64,000 bases of DNA from Myxococcales bacterium (GTDB taxonomy: Bacteria > Myxococcota_A > UBA9042 > UBA3505): the NCBI GenBank assembly GCA_002728755.1, contig PBVT01000081.1, positions 1 to 64,000 of the forward strand, written 5' to 3'. The notes under the pieces are model-generated. The model was not told the DNA's origin. It made no database searches and saw nothing but the letters and a program-made list of their open reading frames with translations. Of the stretch, positions 54,875 through 64,000 are shown piece by piece. The translations under genes and the position numbers were made by a program. The number at the start of each line of letters is the position of its first letter. Position 1 is the first letter of the stretch.

Positions 54875-55636
54875 TTGACTGAAATCATCCAGGACCCCCT
54901 CTCTCTTACCATTGACGACGATGCATCCGTCGTAGTGCTGACCGGCGCCGGGATCTCAGCGGAATCGGGCCTATCTACCTTTCGAGACTCCGATGGCCTC
55001 TGGGAGAAACACCGTGTCGAAGATGTCGCGACCCCCGAAGGGTTTCGCCATGACCCAGAGCTTGTCTGGCGTTTCTATTCCTCCCGTCGGAAAAACGCTC
55101 GGACATGCCAACCAAACGATGGGCATAAGGCACTGGTCGATCTCGAGCGTCGACTGAAGAGCAAGAATGGAAGCTTCCTTCTCGTGACCCAGAATATCGA
55201 TGGCCTTCATCAGCGAGCCGGTTCCGAAAACGTGATTCCTATACATGGCGGGCTGATGGAGACTCGCTGCTCCAATATTCGATGTGAGGACTCACGCACC
55301 GCCGTATACGACGACAAGGTCTACGACGACGAACTACCGAAATGTGAAAAATGTTCGCATCTACTGCGCCCCAATGTGGTCTGGTTCGGTGAGATGCTCG
55401 ATGTGGCCCAACAACGCGAGGCGATCTGGGCCGTACGCAAATGCGATTGGTTCCTGGCGATCGGGACCTCTGGTACCGTGTATCCAGTTGCTGGGTATGT
55501 ACAGGACGCACGTGCCGCAGGAGCTCGCACCGTTCTGGCGAATTTGAAAGCTGCCGATAACCTCCATGCCTTTCATAGCTTTATTCCGGGCCGAGCCACA
55601 GACGTACTTCCAAAGCTCGTCGCGACCACGGGTTAA
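54875..55636 (+). CDS. cobB: NAD-dependent protein deacylase (sirtuin, CobB/Sir2 family)
   Basis: Removes acyl groups from protein lysines using NAD+. 253 residues from a TTG start with AGGA upstream. Motifs: GAGIS, FRD, TQNID, catalytic His in IHGGLMETRC, paired zinc cysteines (C-x4-C and CEKC), and GTSGTVYPV. RFYSSRRKN carries the Tyr-x-x-Arg pair that in CobB and Sirt5 recognises succinyl and malonyl groups, so desuccinylation is plausible. Soluble. It lies between a terminator and the aconitase gene and may be transcribed with it. Confidence 0.93.
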   Translation: MTEIIQDPLSLTIDDDASVVVLTGAGISAESGLSTFRDSDGLWEKHRVEDVATPEGFRHDPELVWRFYSSRRKNARTCQPNDGHKALVDLERRLKSKNGSFLLVTQNIDGLHQRAGSENVIPIHGGLMETRCSNIRCEDSRTAVYDDKVYDDELPKCEKCSHLLRPNVVWFGEMLDVAQQREAIWAVRKCDWFLAIGTSGTVYPVAGYVQDARAAGARTVLANLKAADNLHAFHSFIPGRATDVLPKLVATTG

Positions 55637-55681
55637 ATTCAATAACAAGTGATCGACATAAACGAGCAAGTGTGCTTGTAT

Positions 55682-55730
55682 GGCCGCGTTTCGGAAGGCC
55701 CTCGAACACGGTAGATAGGCCGCGTTACGG
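55682..55730 (+). promoter_or_regulatory. Direct repeat upstream of acnA
   Basis: GGCCGCGTTTCGG at 55682-55694 recurs as GGCCGCGTTACGG at 55718-55730, identical at 12 of 13 positions and 36 bp apart. It lies in the 142-bp space before aconitase and may bind a regulator. No convincing -35/-10 pair was found here. The pairing may also be chance. Confidence 0.3.
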
Positions 55731-55778
55731 CAGAGCTGACCAGACGCCCACGAACCCGAATGCCCCTGGAGGCCACCG

Positions 55779-58481
55779 ATGAGCTCGAACGAGTTTGGCG
55801 CATATGATAGTTTTGAGCTTTCCAATGGAGCATCTGCCCAGCTCTATCGCTTGCAGGCTCTTGAGGAAGCCGGTCATACCCAACTGGACCGATTGCCCTA
55901 TTCCATTCGAGTTCTTCTCGAAGCGGCCTTACGGAATTGTGATGGCTTCCTGGTGCGCCGGGAAGATGTACTGACCCTGGCCGGATGGCAGCCCAATGCT
56001 GAACGGACCGAGGTTCCTTTCATCCCAAGCCGGGTAATTCTACAAGACTTCACGGGGGTTCCAGCGGTCGTCGATATCGCAGCCCTTCGTAACGCAATCG
56101 TTGATCTGGGTGGCGACCCCAAAAAGGTGAATCCAGCCGTACCCGTCGATCTCGTGATCGATCACTCGGTACAGGTAGATTTCTCGGGTCGGTTCGCAGA
56201 CGCTCGTGAACGGAATATGGAGATCGAATACGAGCGAAATGCCGAGCGCTATGAATTCCTGAAATGGGGACAGTCCAATCTAGACCAGTTCACAGCGGTT
56301 CCCCCCGGACGAGGTATCGTACACCAGGTAAACCTGGAATGGATTGCAAACGTTGCTGGTCATAAGAACCAGGCCGACGGCACGCAGGTCTTCTTCCCCG
56401 ATAGCCTCGTAGGTACCGATAGCCATACGACCATGATCAATGGCCTGGGCGTCCTGGGATGGGGTGTTGGCGGTATTGAGGCCGAGGCTGTGATGTTGGG
56501 CCAACCCATCTATATGCTGGCTCCTGACGTGGTCGGGGTAAAGCTCACTGGAAATCTTAAAGCGGGTGTAACAGCCACGGATATGACCCTTCGGATCGTA
56601 GAGCTCCTACGTGCCCATGGCGTCGTTGGAAAGTTCGTCGAATTCTACGGGCCAGGGATGGAGCAACTCCAGCTGGCGGACCGAGCTACCATCGCCAATA
56701 TGGCTCCGGAATACGGTGCTACCTGCGGTTTCTTCCCCGTCGACGATGTCACCATACGATTCCTGAAGCTCACTGGGCGAGACGCGGCCCACATCGAGAA
56801 TGTGGAACGCTACTATAAAGAACAGGGGCTGTTCCATACGGCTGACAGCCCAGACCCTGCGTTCACCACCTCATTGGTCCTGGATCTGGGAGAAGTCGAA
56901 CCGGCCATGGCTGGCCCCAAACGCCCCCAGGACCGCGTTGATCTGAGCGCGATGCAATCCCATTTCCAGTCCTCCCTGCAAGCCCCTGTGGGCCATAGCG
57001 GACACGGTATCGCCGCCGAAGCGGTAGACACCTCGGTTCCCGTGGAGGGGAAAGACTACGCAGTCTCCCATGGAGACGTCGTGATCGCCGCGATTACATC
57101 CTGTACCAATACGTCCAACCCAAGCGTCATGCTCGCCGCTGGCCTTCTCGCTCGTAACGCGAGACAGCGGGGACTGACGACCAAGCCATGGGTAAAGACC
57201 TCGCTTGCTCCCGGCTCCCGAGTCGTAACCGAGTACTATAAGGCTGCTGGCCTTCTCGAAGACCTCTCCGAGCTTGGCTTCAACGTCGTAGGCTACGGTT
57301 GTACCACCTGTATTGGAAACTCGGGCCCACTGGATGCCGATCTCGAGAACGCCATTAAATCCGGCAATCTGATTGTATCCGGCGTGCTCTCTGGAAACCG
57401 TAACTTTGAAGGCCGTATCCATAACTGGGTCAAAGCAAACTACCTTGCGAGCCCACCTCTGGTGGTAGCCTACGCCATCGCAGGAACGATCAATATCGAC
57501 CTGCAAAATGATCCCATCGGACACGATGAGGCCGGCCAGCCCGTCTACCTGGCGGATATCTGGCCCAGCAACGAAGAGATCGCAGCAACAATAGAGAGTA
57601 GTATTCAGCCAGAGATGTTCCGCTCTCGCTACGCCGACGCGACCAGCGAACCACGCTGGGACGCCATCGATGTAGCCGATGAAGATCTCTATCCATGGAA
57701 TTCCAAGTCCACCTATATCCAGCTGCCATCCTTCTTCCAGGGGATCACGCCCGACATCAACGATATCGAATCCATCAAAGGTGCGCGGGTATTATTGAAG
57801 CTAGGGGACTCGGTTACCACAGACCACATCAGCCCCGCGGGAGCGATCCCAGAAGATGGTCCCGCCGGACAATACCTGCGAAGCCACGGCATCGAGAAGA
57901 AGAACTTCAATAGCTTTGGCTCTCGTCGCGGAAACCACGAAGTCATGATGCGCGGCACCTTTGCCAATGTGCGCATCCGGAACCAGGTAGCCCCTGGTAC
58001 CGAGGGCGGGTACACCACCCATTTCCCCTCGGACAGTGTAGACTTCATCTTCGACGCGGCGATGAAATACCAGGAAACTGATACACCCCTGGTGGTACTG
58101 GCCGGCACACAATACGGTACCGGCTCGTCTCGCGACTGGGCGGCGAAGGGCACCCTTCTACTCGGCGTGAAAGCCGTCATCGCCAAGAGCTTTGAGCGTA
58201 TTCATCGCTCGAATCTGGTGGGAATGGGTGTTCTGCCTCTTTGTTTCAAAGATGGCCAGGGTGCCGATGAATTAGGATTGGACGGTTCCGAATCCTTCGA
58301 CATCGCAGGTCTGCATAATGACGTCGAACCCCTCTCCGATATCGAAGTCATTGCTCACCGGCCAGATGGCTCTTCGGTGCGCTTTATGGCCACCGTTCGG
58401 TTGGATACCCCCGTAGAAGTAGAATACTACCGCAACGGTGGGATTCTTCAGACGGTCGTGCGTAACCTGGCCCAGAGCTAA
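55779..58481 (+). CDS. acnA: Aconitate hydratase A
   Basis: Isomerises citrate to isocitrate in the TCA cycle through a [4Fe-4S] cluster. 900 residues, AcnA length. Cluster cysteines are in [11 protein letters not shown] and in the pair CTTCIGNSG. Other marks: [11 protein letters not shown] near residue 128, [28 protein letters not shown] (split over the segment 56400-56490), DHISPAGAI in the swivelling domain, and [10 protein letters not shown] at the C-terminal substrate site. GGAGG precedes the ATG. Followed by the convergent nrnA gene. Confidence 0.97.
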   Translation: MSSNEFGAYDSFELSNGASAQLYRLQALEEAGHTQLDRLPYSIRVLLEAALRNCDGFLVRREDVLTLAGWQPNAERTEVPFIPSRVILQDFTGVPAVVDIAALRNAIVDLGGDPKKVNPAVPVDLVIDHSVQVDFSGRFADARERNMEIEYERNAERYEFLKWGQSNLDQFTAVPPGRGIVHQVNLEWIANVAGHKNQADGTQVFFPDSLVGTDSHTTMINGLGVLGWGVGGIEAEAVMLGQPIYMLAPDVVGVKLTGNLKAGVTATDMTLRIVELLRAHGVVGKFVEFYGPGMEQLQLADRATIANMAPEYGATCGFFPVDDVTIRFLKLTGRDAAHIENVERYYKEQGLFHTADSPDPAFTTSLVLDLGEVEPAMAGPKRPQDRVDLSAMQSHFQSSLQAPVGHSGHGIAAEAVDTSVPVEGKDYAVSHGDVVIAAITSCTNTSNPSVMLAAGLLARNARQRGLTTKPWVKTSLAPGSRVVTEYYKAAGLLEDLSELGFNVVGYGCTTCIGNSGPLDADLENAIKSGNLIVSGVLSGNRNFEGRIHNWVKANYLASPPLVVAYAIAGTINIDLQNDPIGHDEAGQPVYLADIWPSNEEIAATIESSIQPEMFRSRYADATSEPRWDAIDVADEDLYPWNSKSTYIQLPSFFQGITPDINDIESIKGARVLLKLGDSVTTDHISPAGAIPEDGPAGQYLRSHGIEKKNFNSFGSRRGNHEVMMRGTFANVRIRNQVAPGTEGGYTTHFPSDSVDFIFDAAMKYQETDTPLVVLAGTQYGTGSSRDWAAKGTLLLGVKAVIAKSFERIHRSNLVGMGVLPLCFKDGQGADELGLDGSESFDIAGLHNDVEPLSDIEVIAHRPDGSSVRFMATVRLDTPVEVEYYRNGGILQTVVRNLAQS

Positions 58482-58489
58482 GGTGCGGC

Positions 58490-59491
58490 TCAGCTAAGAA
58501 GCTCGGCTATCTCACCCAACACATCTTCAATGATCGGTCCGACGTCACCGTCTACGGTGGCTCCCGCCGCATGCGCGTGGCCACCGCCACCTCTACGCTT
58601 AGCAATAGAGAAGATGTTGAGGTGTTCCTTGGACCGAATGCTGACTTTATATTGCTTGTCTCCGGCCTGCTTCAGAACGAAGGCTGCTTCGACACCTCGT
58701 AAGCTGATGAGCATGCTCACCACTTCACGTAGGTCGTCATTGTCTACGGACAAATCGGCCAGATCGGAGGCGTCCAGAATGGTCCATGCAATCCGATTAT
58801 CATAGGCAAACTCGGCGCGCTTGAATGCACGTGCAAGAAGACGTGGCATATCGACGGGCTTGTTCATATAGATCTTTTCCTGGAGCCTGGTAGCGTCGAC
58901 ACCAAGATCGAGAAGCCTCGCGGCCAGGCGTAGGGTCTCGGATCGGTTCCGTAAGAACCGGAACGATACAGTGTCGTATACCATCGACGCATAGATCGGC
59001 TCGCCGATCTCCGGGGTAATCGTCACACCGGCCTGTACTAGAATGCGATAGACAAGCTCTCCGGTCGAGGAGCTATCCGTATCACAGATCATGATGACAT
59101 GGTCCGGAACATCGCCTAGATGATGATCAATGGCACATACCGGGGCGTCGCCGCGCATGACATAAGGTCGACCCGTACGGTCCATATCGTTGGTGTCCAG
59201 GGCAACATATAGGTCGGCGTCGCGAATGAAGTCGGCGGCCATCGCATCGGCCTCCATCACGTCTCCATCATAATCCAGATATTTGTATCGTTCCGGGATA
59301 GGAGCATCGAGGTACATCCGGACCTCTTTCCCCAATGCGCGTAATCCGCGCATCAAAGCCAGTCCGGCTCCCAGCCCGTCACCATCGGGATTTACGTGGG
59401 TAGACAAAACGATCGTATGGGCGGCGAGAAGCGGTTCTATAGGTAACACTCGTTCACCATACGGTTCGAGAACTTCATACTGTATCTGCAT
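58490..59491 (-). CDS. nrnA: DHH-family phosphoesterase, NrnA-like oligoribonuclease/pAp phosphatase
   Basis: 333 residues. DHH motifs: STHVNPDGDGLGAGLAL, ALDTND, the DHH itself in AIDHHLGD, and STGELVY; the DHHA1 motif near the C-terminus is RGGGGHAHAAGAT. Such proteins degrade short oligoribonucleotides and dephosphorylate pAp to AMP in the cytoplasm. AGGTTGA precedes the ATG. Third gene of the folE-Nudix-nrnA operon, 14 bp after the Nudix gene. Confidence 0.9.
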   Translation of the reverse strand: MQIQYEVLEPYGERVLPIEPLLAAHTIVLSTHVNPDGDGLGAGLALMRGLRALGKEVRMYLDAPIPERYKYLDYDGDVMEADAMAADFIRDADLYVALDTNDMDRTGRPYVMRGDAPVCAIDHHLGDVPDHVIMICDTDSSSTGELVYRILVQAGVTITPEIGEPIYASMVYDTVSFRFLRNRSETLRLAARLLDLGVDATRLQEKIYMNKPVDMPRLLARAFKRAEFAYDNRIAWTILDASDLADLSVDNDDLREVVSMLISLRGVEAAFVLKQAGDKQYKVSIRSKEHLNIFSIAKRRGGGGHAHAAGATVDGDVGPIIEDVLGEIAELLS

Positions 59492-59505
59492 TCAATTCAA
59501 CCTGT

Positions 59506-60114
59506 TCATAGATTCTCGGTACGACCGAGCAAAGACAAAAAACTCTTCAACATTTCTGCTGTAGCGCCCCAGATCACCTGGTCGCCATATCGGAAGACCT
59601 GGAATCGGACGCCCGGGATATGTTCCCAGGTATGGGTGTCCATTCGCATGGTAAGTAACGCATCGAGCGGAACGCGAAAGACCTCGGCGACCTCGATAGG
59701 GTCGGGGACAACTTCAAATTCACCATGAATCACTCCAACGAATGGAGAGACATGAAAATCGGTAATGGTCTGGTAGTCATTCAAACGACCAATACATTCC
59801 ACCCGCTCGGCTGGAAGACCGACTTCTTCAGACGCTTCACGTAGCGCCGTCTGCCATGCATCGGCATCAGACACCTCGCATGACCCACCCGGGAAAGCTA
59901 CCTGACCCGCGTGGATATCGGTTCCATCGGCACGGCGAATAAAGAGGACCTCCAGCTGGCTACCAGCTGTCCGCTCGATAACCAATACGAGAACCGCAGC
60001 TGGCTTCAAGTTGTGCTGCGTACGCTCTACCGGCTGATGGGCAGCCAGACGGGAACGTAAAGACGCTAAAGACACGGAAGGTGACTGCGTCTGCATCGAT
60101 TGAGAGGCACTCAA
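59506..60114 (-). CDS. Nudix hydrolase, CoA-pyrophosphatase-like
   Basis: 202 residues. The Nudix box is complete ([20 protein letters not shown], continuing EEVG), and the family-specific upstream motif [18 protein letters not shown] matches the NudL/Nudt7-type CoA pyrophosphatases (R...[10 protein letters not shown]). The start is TTG at 60114 because GGAGG lies 6 bp upstream in the mRNA and the codon overlaps the folE stop (TTGA); an ATG at 60096 is the alternative. The enzyme trims CoA or its derivatives. Confidence 0.9.
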   Translation of the reverse strand: MSASQSMQTQSPSVSLASLRSRLAAHQPVERTQHNLKPAAVLVLVIERTAGSQLEVLFIRRADGTDIHAGQVAFPGGSCEVSDADAWQTALREASEEVGLPAERVECIGRLNDYQTITDFHVSPFVGVIHGEFEVVPDPIEVAEVFRVPLDALLTMRMDTHTWEHIPGVRFQVFRYGDQVIWGATAEMLKSFLSLLGRTENL

Positions 60115-60764
60115 CGCGAACCTCCACCAATCAACGTCATGAATTCTTCACGCGTTTTTGGATCTTCCTGGAAAGCCCCTCGCATCGACGATGTAATCGT
60201 CAGCGAGTTGAGCTTCTGAACGCCTCGCATCACCATACAAAGGTGGACACCTTCGAGTACCACTGCAACCCCCTGGGGATTCAGAATCTCGTCCATCGCG
60301 TCAGCGATCTGCGCCGTAAGTCGTTCCTGGACCTGTAGACGCCGGGAGAAGACCTCCACCAGGCGCGCCATCTTCGACAGTCCCAACACCTTCCCATTGG
60401 GGATATAGGCGACGTGGGCTTTACCGAAGAAGGGCAACATATGATGTTCGCATAGGGAGAAGTAATCAATGTCGCGACAGATGACCATTTCGTTGTAGGT
60501 CACGTCGAAGAGGGCGCCGTTTACAACCTCGGCCACATCGGTATCGTAACCACTCAGCAGGAAATCATAGGACTTGGCCACACGAGCCGGAGTACGCAAT
60601 AACCCATCCCGTTCCGGATCTTCCCCGATCTCAACGATCATCTCGCGGACGAGTTTCTCGAGTCGATTTGAACCCACCAGGGCGTCATTACCCTTCAATT
60701 TGGTGATGTTTGTTTTTTCCTGCAACCCATGCTCCTGAAGCGAAGTCGCGGCAATAGAACACAA
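60111..60764 (-). CDS. folE: GTP cyclohydrolase I
   Basis: Makes 7,8-dihydroneopterin triphosphate from GTP, the first step to folate or tetrahydropterins. The conserved core runs [20 protein letters not shown], then the zinc-site [38 protein letters not shown] and [12 protein letters not shown]; the zinc ligands are the Cys of LCEH, its His, and the Cys of HLCM. The start is uncertain. TTG at 60764 has GGAGG 5 bp upstream (217 residues). TTG at 60725 has AGGAG 6 bp upstream (204 residues). The open frame reaches 60857 without an ATG. First gene of the operon. Confidence 0.92.
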   Translation of the reverse strand: MCSIAATSLQEHGLQEKTNITKLKGNDALVGSNRLEKLVREMIVEIGEDPERDGLLRTPARVAKSYDFLLSGYDTDVAEVVNGALFDVTYNEMVICRDIDYFSLCEHHMLPFFGKAHVAYIPNGKVLGLSKMARLVEVFSRRLQVQERLTAQIADAMDEILNPQGVAVVLEGVHLCMVMRGVQKLNSLTITSSMRGAFQEDPKTREEFMTLIGGGSR

Positions 60765-60902
60765 GTGGTCCTCCGATACAAGGCATTGTCGCGAATTTCC
60801 CGACAATTCGGGGTGATCGCCTGTCAGGGCTCGTACGGAGCTGACTCCACATCCCAAAAAAACCCTGCTATGGTGAACCCATCGTCAATTATGAAACCAC
60901 TG

Positions 60903-60927
60903 TGTCGAGAGCTGAATCTGCTCGACA
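60903..60927. promoter_or_regulatory. Inverted repeat TGTCGAG-N11-CTCGACA
   Basis: TGTCGAG at 60903-60909 and CTCGACA at 60921-60927 are perfect 7-bp arms separated by 11 bp, 10 bp before the start of the lipoprotein gene and upstream of folE. The spacing suits a dimeric repressor. Alternatively the arms form a weak mRNA stem over the lipoprotein start. Confidence 0.4.
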
Positions 60928-60937
60928 ATTATCTTCG

Positions 60938-61492
60938 ATGAATCGATCCTTTCGACAGTCACCATTTTGGAGAATTCGATACCCGTTCGCCGTGTTATCG
61001 CTTCTTCTTGTCCTTGGCCCATTGATGGCATGTGGACCCAGCGACGAATTTACGGGGCGATGGGAGAGCGCAGAGAATGGACAGGCCTCAGGATCCGTCC
61101 TCAATGGATATCTGGAGATCGTCGTTGGGCAGTACGGAAACGATGCCAGTGGTGTGCTGCGGGTCTACGACGACCCGTTCCTTAAATTCCCCTCGGCACA
61201 GTGCCCTTGTATGTACCTGGTAGACGGGAAAATACGAGGGACAACGGTAACCTTCGTGCTGAACTTTGAACATTGTACAGCCATGGTGGCAGACCATACC
61301 CACGAAGGTGAAAAGACTTCGTATGTTCTCTCCTTGGACAGTCTATCGGATTTTTCAGCCGCCGGCCGAATCCTCGACGCCAACGCCAATGAGCTACAGA
61401 TCTTTGATTTGGATCGGATTGAATACGAGGACGAGCTGATTGATGAAGTGGAGCGAACCTGCGTAATGGGCTCCCAGCAGGGCAATCCATGA
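60938..61492 (+). CDS. Lipoprotein of unknown function
   Basis: 184 residues from the ATG at 60938; a GTG at 60902 is less likely, as it adds 12 polar residues. The N-terminal signal has lipobox LMAC. The mature part (FTGRWESAENGQ...) is beta-rich with four cysteines (QCPC, EHC, RTC), reminiscent of small lipocalin-like lipoproteins with an initial GxW motif. Its stop overlaps the next start (ATGA). Divergent from folE. Confidence 0.72.
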   Translation: MNRSFRQSPFWRIRYPFAVLSLLLVLGPLMACGPSDEFTGRWESAENGQASGSVLNGYLEIVVGQYGNDASGVLRVYDDPFLKFPSAQCPCMYLVDGKIRGTTVTFVLNFEHCTAMVADHTHEGEKTSYVLSLDSLSDFSAAGRILDANANELQIFDLDRIEYEDELIDEVERTCVMGSQQGNP

Positions 61493-62931
61493 TCAAACGA
61501 CGTACCCAGTATTTCCTGGCGCTGCTGCTCGTTCTAATGACCAGTGGACCAACTCTCGCGGCCGAAGCGGGTCATGTGATCGCAAAACGGGTCACGGTCC
61601 TTCCAGTTCGGGTTCTCCCCCGCTCGGACCGCCCTCTCTTTGTGACAGAGTCCGCGCCAGGACAGAATATAGAACGTCCCGACACCACACCCCTGGAACA
61701 GGAGCTGGCAAAACAACCAGAGCTCGACGTGGTCCCATGGAGCCAGGTTCTGGCCACCCTTCGTAATAGCGTAAATGTAGCCGAAACCGACGCCCTGACC
61801 CGGTCCTCCATTGAGCTTGGGATCGATGAATACAAATCTCTCAAGCTTGATAAAGCACAAAAGTCCCTGCTGCGAGCCCAGGAACTTATGCATTCGGTCC
61901 TCCTGGGCATACGAGACCCGGACCTCGCCTCCAAACTGTATCTTCATCTAGGGCTTGTATACCTGGAGCAAGGCGACCAGGATCAGGCACGTATCGCCCT
62001 CGGTACTATGTTCTTCTATAACCCGGGCCGCACCTTTCCCGCCGGTTACTATTCCCCAGCCGTCGAGACCGCGTTGACCAGCGCCTATTCTGACTTCCTC
62101 CGGCTGGCACCGTTAGATCGTCCCGTCGTAGATGGAAAGACACTCAAAAGCTTCGCCAATAACGCCGGGATCTCCCAACTATTTACCGTCGTTGTTCGTC
62201 AAGATCACCCGAGCCAGGTGCAGGTACATGTCTTTGATCTCAAACGCATGGTTCCTGTGCATAATGTACAACTGCGAGCTACTTCCAAGGGGCTACCGCA
62301 CCCGGATCCCTTCGAGCGCTTTATCAGCCGATATGTCGCCTGTGAGATCTTTGAACGTTTTCCTGCCAACCCCTGGGATCGACGCTTTCGCCGAGCCTCC
62401 CTGGAGCTGAATGGGGGCTACCATACCTACGGGCGATTCCCGACACGCTCGATCCTACACAATACGTCGATTGCTCTCTTCGTTGGGAGAGGGCTCTCAC
62501 CACATGTCGCTATCTACGGAGGATTGAATCTACTCACATCGGTCGAAGACCAGAATAAGGACCTCAGTGATCGGTTGGTTTCGATGCGCTTTATGGGAGG
62601 GATCGAATTTCGAACTCGTGTCCAGCGCTTTACGTTCTTCTTTTCTCCCGGCGCTGAGACCAACATCATGTCGGGCTTCCAGGTTCTGACCAGCCCCGAG
62701 TGCAAATTTTTCGGCATCGACCACCCTCTATGCGAACAATCGAGCAATGTGCGAGACAGTGGTCTACAGCTTCTCATGGGCATCAACGCGAGCGCTGGAA
62801 TGCGCTACCATATGACAAATAGCATCTACCTCGGAGTGCGAGGAATCGCCGGTATGTATCTGGTACCCCTCAGCGGCAAAAAGGTGGACTATCCTCTCGG
62901 CGGCTGGACGGCTGTTGGGTTCGAGTTTTGA
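61489..62931 (+). CDS. Exported TPR protein with C-terminal beta-barrel-like region
   Basis: 480 residues. The signal peptide ends near LAA-EA. Residues about 95-195 form TPR-like helices (GLVYLEQGDQDQARIALGTMF). The last 160 residues alternate hydrophobic strands and end ...GFEF with a terminal Phe, as in outer-membrane beta-barrels. Two cysteines in the barrel part. The family is unfamiliar; it may be an outer-membrane component that works with the lipoprotein encoded just before it. Overlaps both neighbours (ATGA and TTGA). Confidence 0.7.
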   Translation: MIKRRTQYFLALLLVLMTSGPTLAAEAGHVIAKRVTVLPVRVLPRSDRPLFVTESAPGQNIERPDTTPLEQELAKQPELDVVPWSQVLATLRNSVNVAETDALTRSSIELGIDEYKSLKLDKAQKSLLRAQELMHSVLLGIRDPDLASKLYLHLGLVYLEQGDQDQARIALGTMFFYNPGRTFPAGYYSPAVETALTSAYSDFLRLAPLDRPVVDGKTLKSFANNAGISQLFTVVVRQDHPSQVQVHVFDLKRMVPVHNVQLRATSKGLPHPDPFERFISRYVACEIFERFPANPWDRRFRRASLELNGGYHTYGRFPTRSILHNTSIALFVGRGLSPHVAIYGGLNLLTSVEDQNKDLSDRLVSMRFMGGIEFRTRVQRFTFFFSPGAETNIMSGFQVLTSPECKFFGIDHPLCEQSSNVRDSGLQLLMGINASAGMRYHMTNSIYLGVRGIAGMYLVPLSGKKVDYPLGGWTAVGFEF

Positions 62932-63281
62932 GCGCAGCCAATAAAGCGACCCTTGTTCTGCTTAAGGGGAACGACTGCCCCCTCTGCACTACGATGCAAG
63001 ACGAGCTTAAGGCTGTACAAGCCAGTCTTGGGTTTGCTCTCTATGAACTGAACATCAGTGAACACCCGGAGCTGCAGGAGCCATATCGACTGCGCATCCC
63101 CTATCTCTTCGTAGAGGGGCGACCATTTGCCAAGGGGCGTCTGGATCCGGCCAAGTTGAAACGACGCCTCTTCTGGAACCGAATTGGTTTTCAAAAAGGG
63201 CCCCTTCCGGCCCCTGTAAACACCGCTCTCAGCCGTGCCTTCGAATCATTTAACACAGAGGACTCGACCAAATCCGATTAA
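62928..63281 (+). CDS. Small glutaredoxin-like protein
   Basis: 117 residues from the TTG at 62928, which overlaps the previous stop (TTGA). The active site is CPLC at residues 17-20. The cis-Pro position is RIPYLFV and GRPFAKG follows. This resembles the DUF836 glutaredoxin-like proteins and has no signal peptide. The C-terminal 35 residues are extra and basic to acidic. It is the last gene of the coupled set, and the second case in this window of a glutaredoxin-like gene coupled to an exported protein. Confidence 0.82.
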   Translation: MSAANKATLVLLKGNDCPLCTTMQDELKAVQASLGFALYELNISEHPELQEPYRLRIPYLFVEGRPFAKGRLDPAKLKRRLFWNRIGFQKGPLPAPVNTALSRAFESFNTEDSTKSD

Positions 63282-63288
63282 CACGGCT

Positions 63289-64000
63289 ATGATGGTGGCG
63301 ATGGACTCGGGAATTCAAAGACAATCATGGTGGTTGTTGGGCGTTGTTCTGCTCTTTGCGTTGAGCTGTGCAGCCGACCCCACCGGTAATGCCGACAACT
63401 GTGTCGGGAAATGTGACGACCCCTATCAAGAGTCCGACGTCCCATTCCTTGGCGATGATGTGAATACGCCCGACCCCGGCGAATGGGATTGCCAGGGAAC
63501 TCTGCTCAGCTATCACCCCAACGCGATGGGAGAGGGCGATTGTGCTCTTATCCCGGGAATCGGGATTGAAAACCTCGTACTTCTTGGCTCCAACTATGCC
63601 CAGGTGAAAGCGACCCTGGGGAGCCCCGGCGAGGCGACCTCCATCGAGCAGAATCGCTCCTATATGGGAGATATGCTGCAGCTCACCTATGGCGATCTGA
63701 ACCTCAACGGAACGGTCGACGACGAAGATCCTGTTATCGCTATTGCGGTCTCGGGCCACTTCGGAGGAACAACCGATACGGGTATTGGTCTGGGGATTGG
63801 CCGTGAAGACCTCGACGCCCTCTATACCCCAGACGCGACAATAGACCTGCCAGAACTCCCCCCATTCCACGACGGAATCGGTCATATCTCCTATACCGGC
63901 GGGCTCTCTGTCCTGGTCGATGGTGATGATGTGGCCACCGGAATTATTCTCCACCGCGCCTATAATGTGGCGGCCGACGGATCCTTTGACCCCTTCGAAG
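63289..64000 (+). CDS. N-terminal part of a lipoprotein (3' partial)
   Basis: The frame is open from an ATG at 63289 (also 63292 and 63301) to the end of the window, so no stop is visible. The first residues form a lipoprotein signal with lipobox ALSC. Then comes DNCVGKCDDP, a Cys-pair motif common after the lipid anchor in myxobacterial surface proteins. An acidic linker is followed by about 170 residues with no known domain (QGTLLSYHPNAMG, a Tyr-x-GD segment and DLNLNGTVDDEDP, a possible Ca site). Only 7 bp separate it from the glutaredoxin-like gene, so it may belong to the same operon. Confidence 0.72.
   Translation, partial: MMVAMDSGIQRQSWWLLGVVLLFALSCAADPTGNADNCVGKCDDPYQESDVPFLGDDVNTPDPGEWDCQGTLLSYHPNAMGEGDCALIPGIGIENLVLLGSNYAQVKATLGSPGEATSIEQNRSYMGDMLQLTYGDLNLNGTVDDEDPVIAIAVSGHFGGTTDTGIGLGIGREDLDALYTPDATIDLPELPPFHDGIGHISYTGGLSVLVDGDDVATGIILHRAYNVAADGSFDPFE

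Noticed and set aside
63325-63954. 209-residue open frame on the minus strand
   Set aside because: It lies wholly under the plus-strand lipoprotein that has a clear signal peptide and runs off the window; no motif or Shine-Dalgarno sequence supports the minus frame.

Overview
The window reads as ordinary chromosome of a Gram-negative, aerobic, heterotrophic bacterium, most likely a member of the Myxococcota or a neighbouring former-deltaproteobacterial lineage. The reasons are two secreted proteins ending in MYXO-CTERM-like sorting tails, a very large set of lipoproteins and cysteine-repeat surface proteins, many TPR proteins, and an aerobic core (pyruvate dehydrogenase E1, aconitase, Rieske/cytochrome b complex). 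The exact taxon cannot be fixed from sequence reading alone. There are no rRNA or tRNA genes, no insertion sequences, no prophage and no CRISPR array.

Layout. 1-4530: tail of a secreted protein, then the aerobic benzoyl-CoA pathway genes boxB and boxC on the minus strand with the regulator gene boxR divergent from boxC. The 80-bp boxC-boxR spacer carries phased GTGCA repeats and a near-consensus promoter that would give a leaderless boxR mRNA. 4539-14247: lipoprotein, two-module AAA+ ATPase, TPR protein, purple-acid-phosphatase-like surface enzyme with a sorting tail, and a GH71/99-like lipoprotein with ten 22-residue cysteine repeats. 14367-22984: urocanase plus phosphatidylserine synthase, a translationally coupled trio (secreted protein, matrixin protease, glutaredoxin), enolase plus a crotonase, and a helical protein of unknown function. 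23021-36976: propeller-amidohydrolase, large TPR membrane protein, aceE plus an SDR, and two further lipoproteins. 37037-41356: a TRAP transporter of the TPAT type (tatT-dctP-dctQ-dctM). 41504-45869: lipoprotein cytochrome c, lipoprotein thioredoxin-like DUF255 protein, small acidic protein, class II glutamine amidotransferase. 45938-49823: organophosphate-type transporter, Rieske protein, and a cytochrome b fused to a di-haem cytochrome c. 50246-54778: three consecutive lipoproteins that share an internally duplicated seven-cysteine module and are followed by strong terminators. 54875-64000: sirtuin, aconitase, a folE-Nudix-nrnA operon, and a coupled set of envelope genes running off the end.

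How it works together. The box genes feed aromatic carbon toward central metabolism, which is represented here by enolase, AceE and AcnA; the quinol-oxidising Rieske/b/c module handles respiration. The TPAT transporter and the organophosphate-type carrier supply substrates. Much of the remaining coding capacity builds the cell surface: lipoproteins with cysteine repeats, calcium-type FG-GAP repeats, and sortase-like anchored hydrolases. The most novel-looking item is the lipoprotein trio with the duplicated seven-cysteine module.
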